A stretch of DNA of 64,000 nucleotides, taken from positions 1 to 64,000 of the forward strand of contig NZ_JBKDZH010000044.1 in the NCBI RefSeq assembly GCF_047971185.1, written 5' to 3'. Positions 44,032 to 52,773 of this stretch are shown piece by piece. The position numbers and the translations under genes were made by a program. Position 1 is the first letter of the stretch, and every line of letters begins with the position of its first letter. Under the pieces are notes generated by a model. It saw only the letters and a program-made list of their open reading frames with translations, had not been told where the DNA came from and did no database searches. This stretch comes from Kluyvera sp047971185 (lineage in GTDB: Bacteria; Pseudomonadota; Gammaproteobacteria; Enterobacterales; Enterobacteriaceae).

Positions 44032-44135
44032 TTGCAATGGCAACGGTTCGCGGCTATCCTTGAATTGTTGGTGTTCAAGATTAGCCCCCGTTATGTTGCC
44101 GGTTTACACCGAACAATGTGCGGGGGTTTTCTTTT
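44032..44135 (+). ncRNA. Rdl-like antisense RNA with its promoter
   Basis: A near-ideal promoter is seen on the plus strand: TTGCAA at 44032-44037, 17-base spacer, TATCCT at 44055-44060. The transcript would start about 44067. It would end at a strong terminator in which GCCCCCG near 44083 pairs with CGGGGG before TTTTCTTTT (44121-44135), giving an RNA of about 69 bases. This lies upstream of the ldr coding frame on the opposite strand, where Rdl antisense RNAs of E. coli block translation of ldr mRNA. Confidence 0.75.
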
Positions 44136-44289
44136 ATCCAGCAACAACGCCGCCGGGGATGAAGCCCCCGCAACACTGCGCCTCACCGGGTTATCCCGGC
44201 TTGCGGCGAATTCTACGTCGATACGCTGCGCAAATCATCCTGCTGTTCGTCAATCTGCGTAGCGCCTCGACTGCCTTTGCAAAACCACT

Positions 44290-45594
44290 TTAGTATTTCA
44301 ATGCCCCATAGATCTGATCGACAATCCAGCCGTAGGTCGCTATCGGTAGCTGCCCGCTGACGAACTGATTGGGGTTTGCTTTTGGGTTGGCGACCGGGGA
44401 GTGTGGGCGGTTGCCGAGAATAACGATCGCCATATGATTAACCGGGTCGATCGCCGTTAGCGTACCGGTCCAGCCGGTATGGCCGTAGACCTGCTGGTTG
44501 CTTAAGCTGCCAAAGGTGGCGGTCATCGACGCATTGCCGTTTACCCGCCAGCCCAGGCCGAAGGTGGCATCTTCTTTTGAACTGCGGGTGAAATCGCCCA
44601 CCGTTTTTGCATCGAACAGCTTCACCTTACCGTAGCCGCCGCCGTTGAGCATCACCTGCATCAACACCGCCATATCCTGAGTGTTGGAGAACAATCCGGC
44701 GTGGCCGGAGACGCCGCCCATCGAGTACCAGGCTTTTTCATCGTGCACTTCCCCCCAGATGGTCCGGGTACGGATATACGGAAAATCAATGACGCCGTCG
44801 CGGGTGTTGCCGTTGAGTTCAGTGGCGGCTATCTGACTGCGGCTAAAGCCCTTCTGCAGCGGGTTAAATACCGTATGGGTTAACCCTAATGGCCGGTAGA
44901 TTGTCTGCTCAACGTAGCGGTCCAGCGGCATACCCGTCACCGATTCGATAATAAAACCGAGAATCATATAATCAACGTCGCTATAGACATGCTTCGTCCC
45001 CGGCACATACTGCAACGGCGTGCGCTTAATCATCGCAAGCGTAGTGGCTTTATCCTGAGAGTAGAGTTTTCCGGCAACCAGTGGATTGGGATACTGCGGG
45101 TCGGCGGGGAAGCCCGCGGTGTGGTGCAGAATATCGCTGATGCGCAGCGTGTCCTTACCTTTAATCTTATCCTCTGGCCGGTCGGCAAAGCCGGGCAGGT
45201 AGCTGGCGGCGCGGTCATCAATGCGGATTTTTCCTTCGTAGACCAGTTTCTGCAGCGCAAAGTTGGTGGCGTACATTTTGGTATTCGAGGCGAGATCGTA
45301 CAGCGTGGCGGTGGTTGCTCGCAGTGGCCTGGCCATCAGCGTGGAACCCTCGTACTTCTTCGCATCGCCAAACGCTTTTTGATAAACAATATGATTGTCT
45401 TTGATAATCAGAAGATTGAGGCTGGGGTAACCCTGGTTGATTTGATCCGCAATCCAGCGGTCCATCTTGCCAAGCCGGGCAGTATCAAAGCCTACCGTCT
45501 CAGGCGCAGCCGGCGTTAACAGCGGGTAATCGGCAGCGATGCCGCTGGCGGAAAACGCCAGCAGCGAAACCAGCAAAAAACGTTGTTTCATCAT
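44290..45594 (-). CDS. yfeW: penicillin-binding protein 4B-like serine hydrolase
   Basis: This 434-residue periplasmic protein equals E. coli YfeW (PBP4B) in length and aligns throughout. It has a cleavable signal peptide (about 1-21), the serine beta-lactamase/DD-peptidase nucleophile motif SNTK at 103-106, a YSDVDY second motif near 206, and HTGWTG as third motif near 371. YfeW is described as a weak DD-carboxypeptidase. In E. coli the gene sits elsewhere, so its position between ldr/rdl and the efflux operon is a local rearrangement. The function in the cell is not well established. Confidence 0.88.
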   Translation of the reverse strand: MMKQRFLLVSLLAFSASGIAADYPLLTPAAPETVGFDTARLGKMDRWIADQINQGYPSLNLLIIKDNHIVYQKAFGDAKKYEGSTLMARPLRATTATLYDLASNTKMYATNFALQKLVYEGKIRIDDRAASYLPGFADRPEDKIKGKDTLRISDILHHTAGFPADPQYPNPLVAGKLYSQDKATTLAMIKRTPLQYVPGTKHVYSDVDYMILGFIIESVTGMPLDRYVEQTIYRPLGLTHTVFNPLQKGFSRSQIAATELNGNTRDGVIDFPYIRTRTIWGEVHDEKAWYSMGGVSGHAGLFSNTQDMAVLMQVMLNGGGYGKVKLFDAKTVGDFTRSSKEDATFGLGWRVNGNASMTATFGSLSNQQVYGHTGWTGTLTAIDPVNHMAIVILGNRPHSPVANPKANPNQFVSGQLPIATYGWIVDQIYGALKY

Positions 45595-45695
45595 GCGTCC
45601 CTCATCATCGTTTTGCCGATGGTGCTACTCGCCACGCGCAAATACCAGTGCGGATCGGGAGGAATGCAGGAGGGATCGCATTGTCTATCGCCGCA

Positions 45696-46355
45696 TTACG
45701 CGTTAACCCACGCCAGCGTAAACCCGTCCCAGCCCTTGATGCCGACGGTTTGTAGCGCGGTCGCCGTCAGGCGCGGATCGTTGTGCATCATGTCGATAAA
45801 CCGCCGTACGCCCTGTACGCGCTCATCGGTGCTGTGGGGATTGGCCACTTCACCATCGCGCACCACGTTATCGCCGATAATCAGCGTGCCGGGCCGCGAA
45901 AATTTCAGCGCCCATTGCAGGTAGTAGGGATTATTGGGTTTATCGGCATCGATAAAAATGAGATCGAACGGGGCGGCATCCTCAAGCGTTGCCAGCGAAT
46001 CCAGCGCCGGGCCTTCGCGTAGCGAGATGCGATCGTCGAGGCCCGCCAGCGCAATATTCTGCCGCGCCACCCGCGCGTGCAGCGGATCGGCTTCCAGCGT
46101 GATTAAGCGCCCGCCGGGCGGCAGTTCGCGCGCCATCCAGATAGCGCTGTAGGCCCCGAGGGTGCCGATTTCAAGAATCGACTTCGCCCCCACCATGCGA
46201 ACAAACAGCGCCAGTAGCTGCCCCTGATTGGCGGCGACGTCATGCGCGGGGAGCCCCGCGCGATGGTTGTTTTCCAGTACCTGCGTGAATACGCTATCGG
46301 TGGGTACCAGGTTTTGTATCAGATAATTATCAACCTCAGACCACTGTTTTTGCAT
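45696..46355 (-). CDS. class I SAM-dependent O-methyltransferase
   Basis: This 219-residue protein belongs to the catechol/caffeoyl-CoA type O-methyltransferase family. The SAM-binding motif I is LEIGTLGAYSAIWMA near 61-75, the acidic motif II ITLEAD follows, and the metal-binding FIDADKPNNPYY lies near 135-146. These enzymes methylate catechol-like hydroxyls with divalent metal. It starts 21 bases after the outer-membrane efflux gene and is probably the last gene of the marR efflux operon, suggesting that the pump handles phenolic compounds. Its substrate is not determined. Confidence 0.85.
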   Translation of the reverse strand: MQKQWSEVDNYLIQNLVPTDSVFTQVLENNHRAGLPAHDVAANQGQLLALFVRMVGAKSILEIGTLGAYSAIWMARELPPGGRLITLEADPLHARVARQNIALAGLDDRISLREGPALDSLATLEDAAPFDLIFIDADKPNNPYYLQWALKFSRPGTLIIGDNVVRDGEVANPHSTDERVQGVRRFIDMMHNDPRLTATALQTVGIKGWDGFTLAWVNA

Positions 46356-46376
46356 TGTGACACCCTGATGGTTTTG

Positions 46377-47753
46377 TCAGCCTGACAGTGAAGACCAGCC
46401 GCCTCCGAGCGACCGGTAAAGATCGATTTGCGCCAGCAGCAGGTTGTTTTTTACCTGTACCTCGCTTAATTGCGTAGAGAACAGCGTGCGCTGGGCATCC
46501 AGCACATCAAGATACGACGAATAACCGTTGCGATAGCGGTTCTGCGCAATGCGCAGCGTTTCCTGCGCTACCTGCTCCTGTCCCTGTAATTCCACTAGCT
46601 GCTCACCGTAGCGGGTGATGGCATCCAGGCTATCATTCACCTCTTTAAAGGCATTACGCACCGTTTTCTCATATCCGTAAAGCGCCTGATTGCGCTGAGC
46701 CATCGATACGTCAACCTGCGCATTCAGCGCCTGACGGTTCAGCAACGGGGCCAGAATACTGCCGCCGAGGCTCCACAGACGCAGCGGGTTGTCGAGCAGA
46801 TCGGGTAGGGTGCGATCCTGAAGGCTGCCGGTGGCGGTGAGGTTGATAGACGGAAGCAGCTGGGCTTTTGACGACGCCAGCGTGGCATCGGCGGCCAGCA
46901 GTTGACGCTGAGCCTGCACGATATCCGGGCGGCGATTCAGCAGCGTCGACGGGAGCTGAGAAGGCAAGGTCAGGGGCGTGAGCTGCGCAAACGCATGGCG
47001 AGCGACATCGCCGGGGTTGTTGCCGAGCAGCACGCTGAGCGCGTTCTCCTGCTGGGCGATCTGATGGCGCAATACCGGCACCTGTGCGCGCGTCGCACGT
47101 AGCTCGGAATCAGCCTGCATCAGCTCCAGCCGCGAGGTATAGCCGGTTTCAAACTGCCGTTTGGCCAGGTTCCAGGCATCTTCGCGCGATTTCAACGTCT
47201 GCTCGGTGACGCGCAGCTGCTCATCTAACGACAGCAGAGTGATATAGCCGGAAGAGACGGCGGTGGCCACCGTCAGGTCGGCGGCCGCGGCGGCGGCCTT
47301 TTGCGCCTCCAGAGTAGCCTGTGCGGCATCGGCGGCGCTGCGATTTGCGCCCCACAGATCGACATCGTAGCTTGCCGTCAGTCCGCCTTTATAAACGGTA
47401 CTGTGAATCGGCAGGCCGGTGGCGGCCGACTGGGCGCGAGCGCGGGTTCCACTCAGGCTGGCATCGAGCGAAGGAAACAGGCTGCTGTCGGCGGCATAGG
47501 CGCGGGCCTGATATTCGTTGACCCGCTCGCGGGCGATCAGCACATCGCTGTTATGGCGCAGCGCCTGGTCGACGTACTGATTCAGCGCGCTGTCGTGAAA
47601 ATTACGCCACCATACGCCCTCCACTGCGCTAGCGGGGCCAATATCGGCGCGCCAGGCGGCTGGAATGGCCAGCGTAGGCTGCGCTTGCTGGACGTCTGCC
47701 GACTGGCAGCCCACCAGAGCGAGTGCGAAAGCAAGGGCGACGGGACGGATCAT
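46377..47753 (-). CDS. outer-membrane efflux lipoprotein (NodT/TolC family)
   Basis: This 458-residue lipoprotein is the outer-membrane channel of a tripartite pump. The signal ends in a lipobox-like LVGC (Cys16). Two outer-membrane-efflux repeats are present (about 60-240 and 270-450), with family stretches YDVDLWGANR near 132, LNRRPDIVQAQRQL near 270, and YRNGYSSYLDVLDAQRTL near 408. It overlaps the membrane fusion gene by four bases, showing coupled translation. Its partners are the MFS pump and the EmrA-like adaptor upstream. Confidence 0.9.
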   Translation of the reverse strand: MIRPVALAFALALVGCQSADVQQAQPTLAIPAAWRADIGPASAVEGVWWRNFHDSALNQYVDQALRHNSDVLIARERVNEYQARAYAADSSLFPSLDASLSGTRARAQSAATGLPIHSTVYKGGLTASYDVDLWGANRSAADAAQATLEAQKAAAAAADLTVATAVSSGYITLLSLDEQLRVTEQTLKSREDAWNLAKRQFETGYTSRLELMQADSELRATRAQVPVLRHQIAQQENALSVLLGNNPGDVARHAFAQLTPLTLPSQLPSTLLNRRPDIVQAQRQLLAADATLASSKAQLLPSINLTATGSLQDRTLPDLLDNPLRLWSLGGSILAPLLNRQALNAQVDVSMAQRNQALYGYEKTVRNAFKEVNDSLDAITRYGEQLVELQGQEQVAQETLRIAQNRYRNGYSSYLDVLDAQRTLFSTQLSEVQVKNNLLLAQIDLYRSLGGGWSSLSG

Positions 47754-48835
47754 TTTTCCGCCTCCGCGCGCGTATCAATCGTCACCTGAACCGACATCCC
47801 CGGACGCAGGCGCTCGAGGTTTTTCTGCCCGTCGTCAATGGCGATACGGACCGGAATACGTTGGGCGATTTTGACGAAGTTACCGGTGGCGTTGTCCGGT
47901 GAAATAGCGCTGAACTCCACGCCGGTGGCGGGAGAAATACTCTGCACGGTGCCGTGGAATTTCTCGCTGTTGAGCGCATCGACGCTAAAGGTGGCGCTCT
48001 GGCCAACGTGGACGTTGGCCAGCTGCGTCTCTTTCAGGTTAGCGATGACCCAGTGCTGCGGCGGCACCAGCGGCGTCAGATGGGTTCCGGCGGTCACGTA
48101 GGCCCCCAGCCGGACGGCGATCTGCCCAAGTTGGCCATCGGTGGGCGCGATGATACGCGTATTTTGCAGGTCAATTTCGGCAAGCTCCAGCGCCGCTTTC
48201 GCGTTGGCCACGTCCGCCTCCAGCGAATCGCGGTTCACGATAGTGGATTGCAGATCCTGGCGAGACATCTCCAGCGTCGCTTTGGCCTGCTCGATATCGG
48301 CGGCACCCTGCGCGGCGCTGGCGCGGGCGGAATCCCGTTCGCGCACCGACAGCGAACCATCGGCGGTGAGCTCCTGTACGCGTTTTAAATCCGCCTGTGA
48401 TTTTAGATTCTGCGCGCGGGCGTTTTGCAGCGCAGCTTCATTACGGGCGATCGCTGACTCGGCGCTTTTCCGCTGCTGCAGGTTATTTTTCAGCGCCGCC
48501 TCTTTCATCGCCAGCTGCGCCTGCGCCTGATGGACGCGCTGCTTATAAATGCGATCGTCAATCTGAAACAGCACCTGGCCTTTCTTCACGCGGTTAAAGT
48601 CCTGCACGTTAACGCCGGTGACGTAGCCGCTAACCTGCGGGCTGATAAAGGTGGTCAGGCCGCGCACGTAGGCGTTATCGGTAAACTGACTGTGGCGGGT
48701 GAAGGGCGGTAGCTGCCAGGCGTACAGCACCACCAGTACGCCAACCAGGCCAATGGCGGCGGCGGTAAAAATAGACACCACGCGGATGTTGTTTCGGGTG
48801 TTGGCCTGTTGCTGGGCCGCATCCTGCTGACTCAT
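47750..48835 (-). CDS. HlyD/EmrA-family membrane fusion protein
   Basis: This 361-residue adaptor links an inner-membrane pump to the outer-membrane channel. It has one N-terminal membrane helix (about 20-42), a split lipoyl-type domain (SGYVTGVNVQDFNRVKKGQ near 70, and LENTRI-like stretch near 210), and a long alpha-helical coiled-coil hairpin in between rich in Ala, Gln and Lys. The beta-barrel domain follows with HWVIANLKETQLANV. It belongs to the EmrA type rather than the AcrA type, matching the MFS pump next to it. The stop overlaps the lipoprotein gene. Confidence 0.9.
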   Translation of the reverse strand: MSQQDAAQQQANTRNNIRVVSIFTAAAIGLVGVLVVLYAWQLPPFTRHSQFTDNAYVRGLTTFISPQVSGYVTGVNVQDFNRVKKGQVLFQIDDRIYKQRVHQAQAQLAMKEAALKNNLQQRKSAESAIARNEAALQNARAQNLKSQADLKRVQELTADGSLSVRERDSARASAAQGAADIEQAKATLEMSRQDLQSTIVNRDSLEADVANAKAALELAEIDLQNTRIIAPTDGQLGQIAVRLGAYVTAGTHLTPLVPPQHWVIANLKETQLANVHVGQSATFSVDALNSEKFHGTVQSISPATGVEFSAISPDNATGNFVKIAQRIPVRIAIDDGQKNLERLRPGMSVQVTIDTRAEAEK

Positions 48836-48859
48836 GACGACTCCGGATCTCGCTTGTTG

Positions 48860-50512
48860 TTATTTGCTGCCCGTGGCGCGCTTAAGCGCAATATGAGCAG
48901 TGATTTTCAGTCTGAATAATCGCCAGAACACCCACAGCAGCGTCGCGGCAGAGATGGCGGCCGTCAGCATATAGGTGTCATTGTAGGCGAGGATATTGGC
49001 CTCCAGCGTCGAGAGGGTTTGCAGGACGCTGCTGGCCTGAACGTTAAGCAGCGCGCTGTCGCCAATCTGGCTTTGGTACTGCTGAGCATACTGCTGCAAA
49101 CGTTCATTAATCAGTGGGTTAAGTGTGGTTATCTGGTCGGCGAGCTGGCTGGAGTGAAACTTTTCGCGCCAGGTCTGGAAGGTGCCGAGGATCGCGGAAC
49201 CCAGCAGGCCGCCGACGTTCTGGCTCATGCCGAACAGCACCGAGAAGCTCACCAGATTGCGCTGGTCCGCCACCACGCCGCCAATCCCGGCCAGCATCGC
49301 GGGGGCGAGGAAAAAGGCGCTGCCGAAGCCAAGGAGAAACTGGCTGAGCATCAGCTGATCCGGACGGGTCAGGCTGTTGGACTGGCTGTCGAGCAGCGAG
49401 GCAATCATGATGAGCGTCAGCGCCGTGGCGGTTGGCCAGTACAGGCGACGCGGGTTAAGCGTCAGGCAGCTGGCGATTATCCCACAGACGATACCGGCGA
49501 AAATCGACCACGCGAGGGTGGTCATCTGCTCGTTTTGCAGCCCGACGTACTGAAGCCAGCCGATGACGCCGGTGTTCTGTTCCGCCAGCACGATACGGAT
49601 CAGCACCATAATTAGTCCGAGGCGCAGAATACTGCCGCTGGAGAGCCAGCGGGTGTTCAGCAGCGGGTTGCTGCGGTTGTGCTCGAAGGTGATGGCGGTG
49701 ACAATCAGCACGATAGCGGCGGCTAAAGACCAGCCGATCCACGGCGCTTCGAACCACCAGTCGAGGCGGCCCAGCGACAGTACCGCGCAGACCAGCGCCA
49801 TGCCGGGGGCCAGTAGCATAAAGGTAATAAAGTCTTTTTTCTCAAATACTTTTTTACGATCGCTGGGCGGCAGCTTGAGCGCGATCACGCAGGCCAGCGA
49901 TACCAGCGCCAGCCCAAGTTCGAAGAAATACAGTCCGCGCCATTCATCAATTTGCAACAGCTCGGTGGAAAACAGGCGCGCGAGTGGGATCGCCAGCGAT
50001 GAACCGGTAATGCCGATGGTCAGCGCCTTCAGGCGATGCTTTGCGGGCCAGGCCTGGACCTGATAGTAAATGCCTAGCGAGCTGAGCGCCGCCGCCACCA
50101 TGCCGTGGGCGGCGCGCACCATCAGCGCGGAGCTGAGATCGTTAACAAACAGGTGGAAGAAGGTCACCAGCACGTACAGCACCAGAAAACCTTCGGTAAA
50201 CGCCCGCAGGCCGAACTGCTGGCGGAATTTCACCAGCAGCAGGTTAATCGAGACGTTGGTCATCACGTACACCGCCGGGAGCCAGGCGATCTCCGTTGAC
50301 CAGGCGGCGAAGGAACCCTGTAAATTCTGCAAATTAGCGGTGACCACCGCGTTGCCCAGCGCGCCGGTCAGGCAGACCAGTAACCCAACGATACCGTAGG
50401 CGATACGTTTTGGCGTGCTGTGAATCGGCGTTGACGGCGAACCGAGTATGGCCGGCTTTTCGTGCGGCGCCCAGTCGTGCGGGGCGTAGGGGTCGCGGCG
50501 CGGCGGAGCCAT
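48860..50512 (-). CDS. DHA2-type MFS drug efflux pump
   Basis: This 550-residue inner-membrane protein has about fourteen hydrophobic segments, as in EmrB-like DHA2 drug:proton antiporters. Family features are AVVTANLQNLQGSFAAWSTE in helix 1 and its exit, followed by PAVYVMTNVS, and a large periplasmic loop near the C-terminus (about 430-510) that contacts the adaptor. The N-terminus carries a polar 30-residue extension. It overlaps the marR stop by one base and lies 24 bases before the adaptor gene. Substrates are unknown. Confidence 0.88.
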   Translation of the reverse strand: MAPPRRDPYAPHDWAPHEKPAILGSPSTPIHSTPKRIAYGIVGLLVCLTGALGNAVVTANLQNLQGSFAAWSTEIAWLPAVYVMTNVSINLLLVKFRQQFGLRAFTEGFLVLYVLVTFFHLFVNDLSSALMVRAAHGMVAAALSSLGIYYQVQAWPAKHRLKALTIGITGSSLAIPLARLFSTELLQIDEWRGLYFFELGLALVSLACVIALKLPPSDRKKVFEKKDFITFMLLAPGMALVCAVLSLGRLDWWFEAPWIGWSLAAAIVLIVTAITFEHNRSNPLLNTRWLSSGSILRLGLIMVLIRIVLAEQNTGVIGWLQYVGLQNEQMTTLAWSIFAGIVCGIIASCLTLNPRRLYWPTATALTLIMIASLLDSQSNSLTRPDQLMLSQFLLGFGSAFFLAPAMLAGIGGVVADQRNLVSFSVLFGMSQNVGGLLGSAILGTFQTWREKFHSSQLADQITTLNPLINERLQQYAQQYQSQIGDSALLNVQASSVLQTLSTLEANILAYNDTYMLTAAISAATLLWVFWRLFRLKITAHIALKRATGSK

Positions 50513-50943
50513 TATTTTTTCTCCACTTCGCGCAGCAGTTTCATCAGCACCTCGCGCGTCTGTTCCTGCTCTTGCGGCGTGATGGCGGTCAGGATCTCTT
50601 CACGCAGTTCGTCCGCGACGGCCTTAACCTGATGAAAAAGCGCAATGCCTTTCTCCGTCGCCACCAGCAGGCGCTTGCGCTTATCACGCTCGGTGCGGAC
50701 GCGTTCGACCAGACCGAGATCGACCAGCCGATTAATCAACGGCACCACGGTGGCGCTTTCTACACCAAGCTCCTGCGCCAGCTCGGTTTGTGACAGCGGC
50801 TGTTCATTGCGGGCGATGCTGGCGACGGCAACCCAGGTGGCCTGGCTCATGCCCAGCCCTTTCAGGCGACGGTCGACGGCAAGCCGCCAGTGATGGGCGG
50901 TGAGGTAGAGAAGGTGGGAGAAATTAAGCTGGCGGTTATCCAT
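50512..50943 (-). CDS. MarR-family repressor of the efflux operon
   Basis: This 143-residue protein has a MarR winged helix-turn-helix: LSQTELAQELGVESATVVPL near 50-69 and the wing DLGLVERVRTERDKRKRLL near 75-93. Proteins of this family are dimeric repressors released by phenolic or other small ligands. It is the first gene of the efflux operon. The promoter region just upstream contains a perfect 22-base palindrome, so self-repression is likely. The ligand is unknown; the O-methyltransferase at the end of the operon hints at a phenolic. Confidence 0.88.
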   Translation of the reverse strand: MDNRQLNFSHLLYLTAHHWRLAVDRRLKGLGMSQATWVAVASIARNEQPLSQTELAQELGVESATVVPLINRLVDLGLVERVRTERDKRKRLLVATEKGIALFHQVKAVADELREEILTAITPQEQEQTREVLMKLLREVEKK

Positions 50944-50957
50944 GGCGTTTTATTCAT

Positions 50958-50979
50958 AATCATTAGAGCTCTAATGATT
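50958..50979. promoter_or_regulatory. MarR-type operator, perfect 22-base palindrome
   Basis: AATCATTAGAG is followed directly by its exact reverse complement. It sits 14 bases before the marR start, where it would cover the promoter. The size and AT-rich arms match MarR/SlyA-family operators. Confidence 0.8.
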
Positions 50980-51053
50980 CTAAGTTCGCCGCAAACCATA
51001 ATTCAAGAGAATGTGAAAAATAAATGTTATTAGGTCATGACTATTTATGGGTA

Positions 51054-51083
51054 GCCCGGCCAGGGCAAGAGTGCTGGCCGGGC
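51054..51083. repeat. REP-like palindromic hairpin
   Basis: GCCCGGCCAG and CTGGCCGGGC form a 10-bp perfect stem with a 10-base loop, in the intergenic position typical of enteric REP elements, next to the symporter stop. It may act as a transcript-end structure. Confidence 0.6.
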
Positions 51084-51090
51084 GACAGAT

Positions 51091-52413
51091 TTACACTTCG
51101 CTGGTCTGCGCGCTCACCGAGGAAACGTGGCGTTTGCTGCGGCTGGCGAAGAAAATGGCCGTCAGCGAGATAGCGACGGTCGCGGCAAGGTACCAGGCGA
51201 CCGGAACCCAGTCACCGTTATATTTTGCCAGCAGGCCGGTGGCGATCAGCGGTGCGGTACCGCCAGCCAGCGCGGCGCCAATCTGGTAGCCCAGCGTAAT
51301 GCCGGTGTAGCGGACGTTGGCGCTGAAAATTTCCGAGCACAGCGTACCCAGCACGGCGGTGATGGGCGACCACAGGATCCCAAAAGTGATCACCGTTGCC
51401 AGGATAATACCCCAGGTGGTGCCAGTGTTAAGTAGCATAAACCACGGCACGATAAACAGGCCCAGCAGCACGACGCTGATGGCGTACATCCGCTGACGGC
51501 CAATTTTATCGGACAGCAGTCCCATCAGCGGGATCATCACCGTGGAGACCAACGCCCCCAGGGTCACGGCTTCAAGTACCTGCGATTTCTGATAGGTCAG
51601 GGTGGTGGTGGCGTAGCTGACCACGAAAGTGGAGAAAATATAGAACGGCGCGGTTTCCACCACCTTCAGCCCGGCGGCGATAATCACTTCACGCCAGTGA
51701 TGGGTCAGGGTATCGCGCAGCGGCGCTTTCGCCACTTTACCGGATGCTTTTACCTTCTTGAACTCCGGCGTTTCGTCGATATCTTTACGGATCCACAGGC
51801 CAATCAGCACCAGCACGGCGCTCATCAGGAACGGAATTCGCCAGCCCCAGGAGAGGAACTGTTCTTCGCTAAACATCGTCATCAGCGAGACGATGAAGGT
51901 CGCCATCAGCATGCCGATAGTTACACCGGCCTGCGGGATACTGCCGAAGAAACCTTTGCGCTTCTCCGGCGCGTATTCATAGGCCAGCAGCAGCGCGCCG
52001 CCCCATTCACCGCCGATGCCCATGCCCTGGATAATACGCATCAGAATCAACAGAATAGGTGCCCATATGCCGATCTGGTCATAGGTGGGCAGCAGGCCAA
52101 TCATTACGGTTGCACTGCCCATCAGCGACAGGGTTAACACCAGCGTTTTTTTCCGTCCGATACGGTCGCCTATGTGGGCAAAAATCACGCCGCCGATCGG
52201 GCGGATAAAGAAAGTCAGCGAGAAGGAAAGATAGGAGAGAATCAGGCCGATGACCGGGTCAACCATCGGGAAAAAGATCTTGTTGAACACCAATGCGGCA
52301 GCGGTGCCGTAGAGAAAATAATCAAACCATTCAATGGAACTGCCCGTCAGGCTAGCAATCAAAACCCTTTTATTCTTTTTCAGGATTGTGGTGCTGCTTT
52401 CTTGTATTGTCAT
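51091..52413 (-). CDS. metabolite:H+ symporter (MHS family) MFS transporter
   Basis: This 440-residue protein belongs to the MHS branch of MFS (ShiA, KgtP, ProP relatives), which imports organic acids or osmolytes with protons. It has twelve predicted membrane segments and the family markers GSSIEWFDYFLYGTAAAL in helix 1, GDRIGRKKTL in the 2-3 loop, and GIGGEWGGALLL in helix 4. The ATG at 52413 follows GGGAG by 9 bases; the longer frame adds 14 unconserved residues. The substrate cannot be told. The AT-rich upstream region contains repeated motifs and a possible Fur box. Confidence 0.85.
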   Translation of the reverse strand: MTIQESSTTILKKNKRVLIASLTGSSIEWFDYFLYGTAAALVFNKIFFPMVDPVIGLILSYLSFSLTFFIRPIGGVIFAHIGDRIGRKKTLVLTLSLMGSATVMIGLLPTYDQIGIWAPILLILMRIIQGMGIGGEWGGALLLAYEYAPEKRKGFFGSIPQAGVTIGMLMATFIVSLMTMFSEEQFLSWGWRIPFLMSAVLVLIGLWIRKDIDETPEFKKVKASGKVAKAPLRDTLTHHWREVIIAAGLKVVETAPFYIFSTFVVSYATTTLTYQKSQVLEAVTLGALVSTVMIPLMGLLSDKIGRQRMYAISVVLLGLFIVPWFMLLNTGTTWGIILATVITFGILWSPITAVLGTLCSEIFSANVRYTGITLGYQIGAALAGGTAPLIATGLLAKYNGDWVPVAWYLAATVAISLTAIFFASRSKRHVSSVSAQTSEV

Positions 52414-52773
52414 GAAGAATAACTCCCGCCACATTGGGTTAAAATCAGGTGCCACCTTTTTTCGTTAAGGGGTGCAACCTGGATTGTGAAAAAGGTTGTG
52501 TGTTTGTTAAGCAAATTAGATATGAGCGTTATCTTTGGCAAGCGCGGCGTTGAAATTTGTGAGTTAAAATGAGAGTCATTTTCATTGTTGATAACTTGAT
52601 AATGGCAAATTTGTGGTTTTAAGTTCTGATAAATGTGAATTAAGTAGCGTATTATTCAGGTGCAACCGCATTGTTTTTAGACGTTTCTGGTTATTTCATC
52701 TTTGTTACAAATTGGGCAGATTGAGATGATTTTTGCCGCGTCATTTGCGTTAAGAAAAGGAGTTGAGTCCACG
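52414..52773. promoter_or_regulatory. AT-rich divergent regulatory region with repeats and a possible Fur box
   Basis: This 360-base gap between the symporter and ydcF has no gene. The near-palindrome GGTGCMACC occurs three times (52448, 52471, 52659), the first two 23 bases apart. A Fur-like sequence TAAAATGAGAGTCATTTTC lies at 52565-52583 (14 of 19 to consensus). These may be operators for the symporter or ydcF; no assignment is secure. Confidence 0.4.
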
